A stretch of 33,502 bases of DNA from contig MHZB01000021.1 of NCBI GenBank assembly GCA_001828605.1, positions 1-33,502 of the forward strand. The letters are read 5' to 3'. Below are positions 31,894 to 33,502 of the stretch, piece after piece. Numbering within the stretch: position 1 is the first letter of the stretch; each line of letters opens with the position of its first letter. The notes beneath the pieces are model-generated. The model searched no databases, was not told the origin of the DNA, and worked only from the letters and a program-made list of their open reading frames with translations. The DNA comes from Planctomycetes bacterium RIFCSPLOWO2_12_FULL_50_35. Lineage in GTDB: Bacteria > Planctomycetota > Brocadiia > Brocadiales > Bathyanammoxibiaceae. The position numbers were made by a program, and so were the translations under genes.

Positions 31894-32827
31894 GCGGACT
31901 TACGGGGGCAGGTAACTTGCGGCCATCGGTGGCAGCCCCTACGCACTTAACGTCACACTCCTTGCACGATCCCTCATCCAGCTCTTCTTTCATTACCTTC
32001 TCTATCTCACCTCTAAGTATCCCCATAATTTCTGTAGCAAGGGCGGCCACCTCCACGCTGCTGTCGTCGCGCGGTCTGGGCAGGTCTATGTGATACTCCT
32101 GTTTTATGCGGCCGGGCCTGCTGGATAAGACAATCACCCTGTCTGCAAGGCAAACGGCCTCCCTCAGGTTATGTGTCACAAACAGGATGGTCTTACCTGT
32201 CTTTTCCCATATACTCTGCAGTTCGTAGTGGAGTATCCACCTGGTTTGGGCATCTAGGGCTGTAAAGGGCTCGTCCATAAGTAAAACTTCCGGTTCCATG
32301 GCAAGGGACCTGGCCAGAGCCACCCTCTGTTTCATGCCACCCGAGAGTTCGTGAGGATGGGCGTTTGCGAACTTGCTGAGGTGAACCAACTTAAGAAAAT
32401 CCAGGGCCTTCTGCCTTCTTGCCCCCTTGGAAAGGCCCCTACTCTTAAGGCCAATCTCAATATTATTGCGCACATTTAACCACGGGAAGAGCACAGATTC
32501 CTGAAACATAACTATTCTGTCCATTCCAGGGCCTTTAACCCTCTTGCCATTGCACAAGACTTCACCGCAGCCAGACCTGTCTAACCCTGCAACGATATTC
32601 AGAAGGGTAGTCTTACCGCACCCCGAAGGTCCTACTATGCAGACAAACTCCCCTTCCCTTATCTTAACGTTTATGTCCTGAAGGGCCAGGGTGGTATCAC
32701 CGTTTACAGACCTGAAGGCCTTGCTTATCCCCCTCAAGTGCAGTTTTGGAGGCTTGGCAGGTCGGTCACCCTTCACCGCTTTTTTAACCCCATCCCTTAA
32801 CTCGGCAATAACACCTTTATTTATCAT
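31883..32827 (-). CDS. NitT/TauT/SsuB-type ABC transporter ATP-binding protein with Cys-rich C-terminal extension
   Basis: GPSGCGKTTLLNIVAGL, ELSGGMKQRVALARSLAMEPEVLLMDEPFTALD, FVTHNLREAV; tail CKECDVKC. Confidence 0.96.
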   Translation of the reverse strand: MINKGVIAELRDGVKKAVKGDRPAKPPKLHLRGISKAFRSVNGDTTLALQDINVKIREGEFVCIVGPSGCGKTTLLNIVAGLDRSGCGEVLCNGKRVKGPGMDRIVMFQESVLFPWLNVRNNIEIGLKSRGLSKGARRQKALDFLKLVHLSKFANAHPHELSGGMKQRVALARSLAMEPEVLLMDEPFTALDAQTRWILHYELQSIWEKTGKTILFVTHNLREAVCLADRVIVLSSRPGRIKQEYHIDLPRPRDDSSVEVAALATEIMGILRGEIEKVMKEELDEGSCKECDVKCVGAATDGRKLPAPVSPHGK

Positions 32828-32882
32828 TAATTACCTCTCAGAGGCCTTTGGCCTCAAGGGCTCGTCTCGTCATAAACCTATT

Positions 32883-32905
32883 AAGTCTATAATATTGATA
32901 GACTT
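32883..32905. promoter_or_regulatory. Inverted repeat, candidate operator upstream of the ABC operon
   Basis: AAGTCTAT-AATATTG-ATAGACTT, perfect 8-bp arms; overlaps a minus-strand TTGTCA-17-TATAGA promoter-like sequence. Confidence 0.65.
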
Positions 32906-32929
32906 TGCTGACAAAATTTCATGGACCTT

Positions 32930-33382
32930 CTAAGAAACCCCCGCCCCCCTGACCTGAGATTTACGCAGTAAGACCACACGTTTTGACAGGTCTGCCAGGG
33001 TAGTCTCGTCCAGGACCCTGGCAATGGCGTTCCTAACGTCTTGCATGACACTCCTTACGGCACAGCCGATTTCCTCCGGACAGCTCTCATATTCGACGCG
33101 ACTTACACAACTCATAGGGGCCAGTGTCCCATCCAAGACCCTTATTACCTCACCAAGTGTAATCTGCTCGGGCGGTCTTGCCAGGCTGTAGCCACCGTTC
33201 AGACCTAGCTTACTGTGAAGTATCCCTGCCTTCCTGAGAGAAAGGAGAATACTCTCAAGGAATTTAGTGGGCAGTTTTTCCTCGGCAGATATTTCCTTAA
33301 TTTGCACAGAACCTCTTTCATGTCTTAGAGATAGGTAAAGGAGCGCCCTGAGGGCGTAGTCTGTTTTCTTAGAGAGTTTCAT
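32930..33382 (-). CDS. Rrf2-family transcriptional regulator
   Basis: MKLSKKTDYALRALLYLS, LPTKFLESILLSLRKAGIL.SKLGLNGGYSLARPPEQITLGEVIRVLDG; C-x8-C-x5-C. Confidence 0.95.
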   Translation of the reverse strand: MKLSKKTDYALRALLYLSLRHERGSVQIKEISAEEKLPTKFLESILLSLRKAGILHSKLGLNGGYSLARPPEQITLGEVIRVLDGTLAPMSCVSRVEYESCPEEIGCAVRSVMQDVRNAIARVLDETTLADLSKRVVLLRKSQVRGAGVS

Positions 33383-33405
33383 TTAAAGTCACTCTTACCA
33401 CAAAT

Positions 33406-33451
33406 TCTACAGAACTTGTAGACATTCTACGGATTTCCACACCCTTGTCAA
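33406..33451 (-). promoter_or_regulatory. Rrf2 gene promoter with overlapping dyad
   Basis: Minus strand TTGACA-16-TAGAAT followed directly by TCTACAAGTTCTGTAGA. Confidence 0.65.
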
Positions 33452-33502
33452 GAGAATTTTTTGTGGGAACCGGAAGACCTCCGAAAAACCTTGTGAAGTT
33501 GT

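Overview
This ~33.5 kb window looks like chromosomal DNA of a Planctomycetota bacterium. The 16S rRNA contains GACTTGCATGCCTAATCC, the sequence of the planctomycete probe Pla46. It carries a complete, linked rRNA operon on the minus strand (16S - tRNA-Ile(GAU) - tRNA-Ala(UGC) - 23S - 5S). That operon has a consensus promoter, two boxA-like antitermination signals and a strong terminator. Protein-coding content is mostly housekeeping or metabolic: a Fur-family regulator with small membrane proteins, an endonuclease/exonuclease/phosphatase-family protein, AccA, tRNA-Asp, a PagL-like lipid A deacylase, an OmpL-like porin, a Tat-exported DUF362 protein, TldD/TldE, a CLC+CBS chloride channel, ferredoxin, HU, an RseC-like protein, an M20 peptidase, a ferritin-like protein, an aldehyde dehydrogenase, an M48 peptidase, a four-subunit 2-oxoacid:ferredoxin oxidoreductase (gamma-delta-alpha-beta), and an Rrf2-regulated NitT/TauT/SsuABC-type ABC importer. 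Several items are absent from the supplied ORF track. These are a TTG-initiated rpmH (L34) divergent from HU; an edge-truncated small membrane protein paralogous to a second one next to Fur; dyad operators overlapping promoters at the Rrf2/ABC locus; and a dense intergenic population of short palindromes and TIR-bounded MITE-like elements, including a degenerate CRISPR-repeat-like remnant. The CLC protein lacks the gating glutamate (GxEGP is GQVGP). I do not see a clearly new multi-gene defence or metabolic system. The most unusual material is the repeat/palindrome layer, the CLC variant and the small membrane paralog pair.
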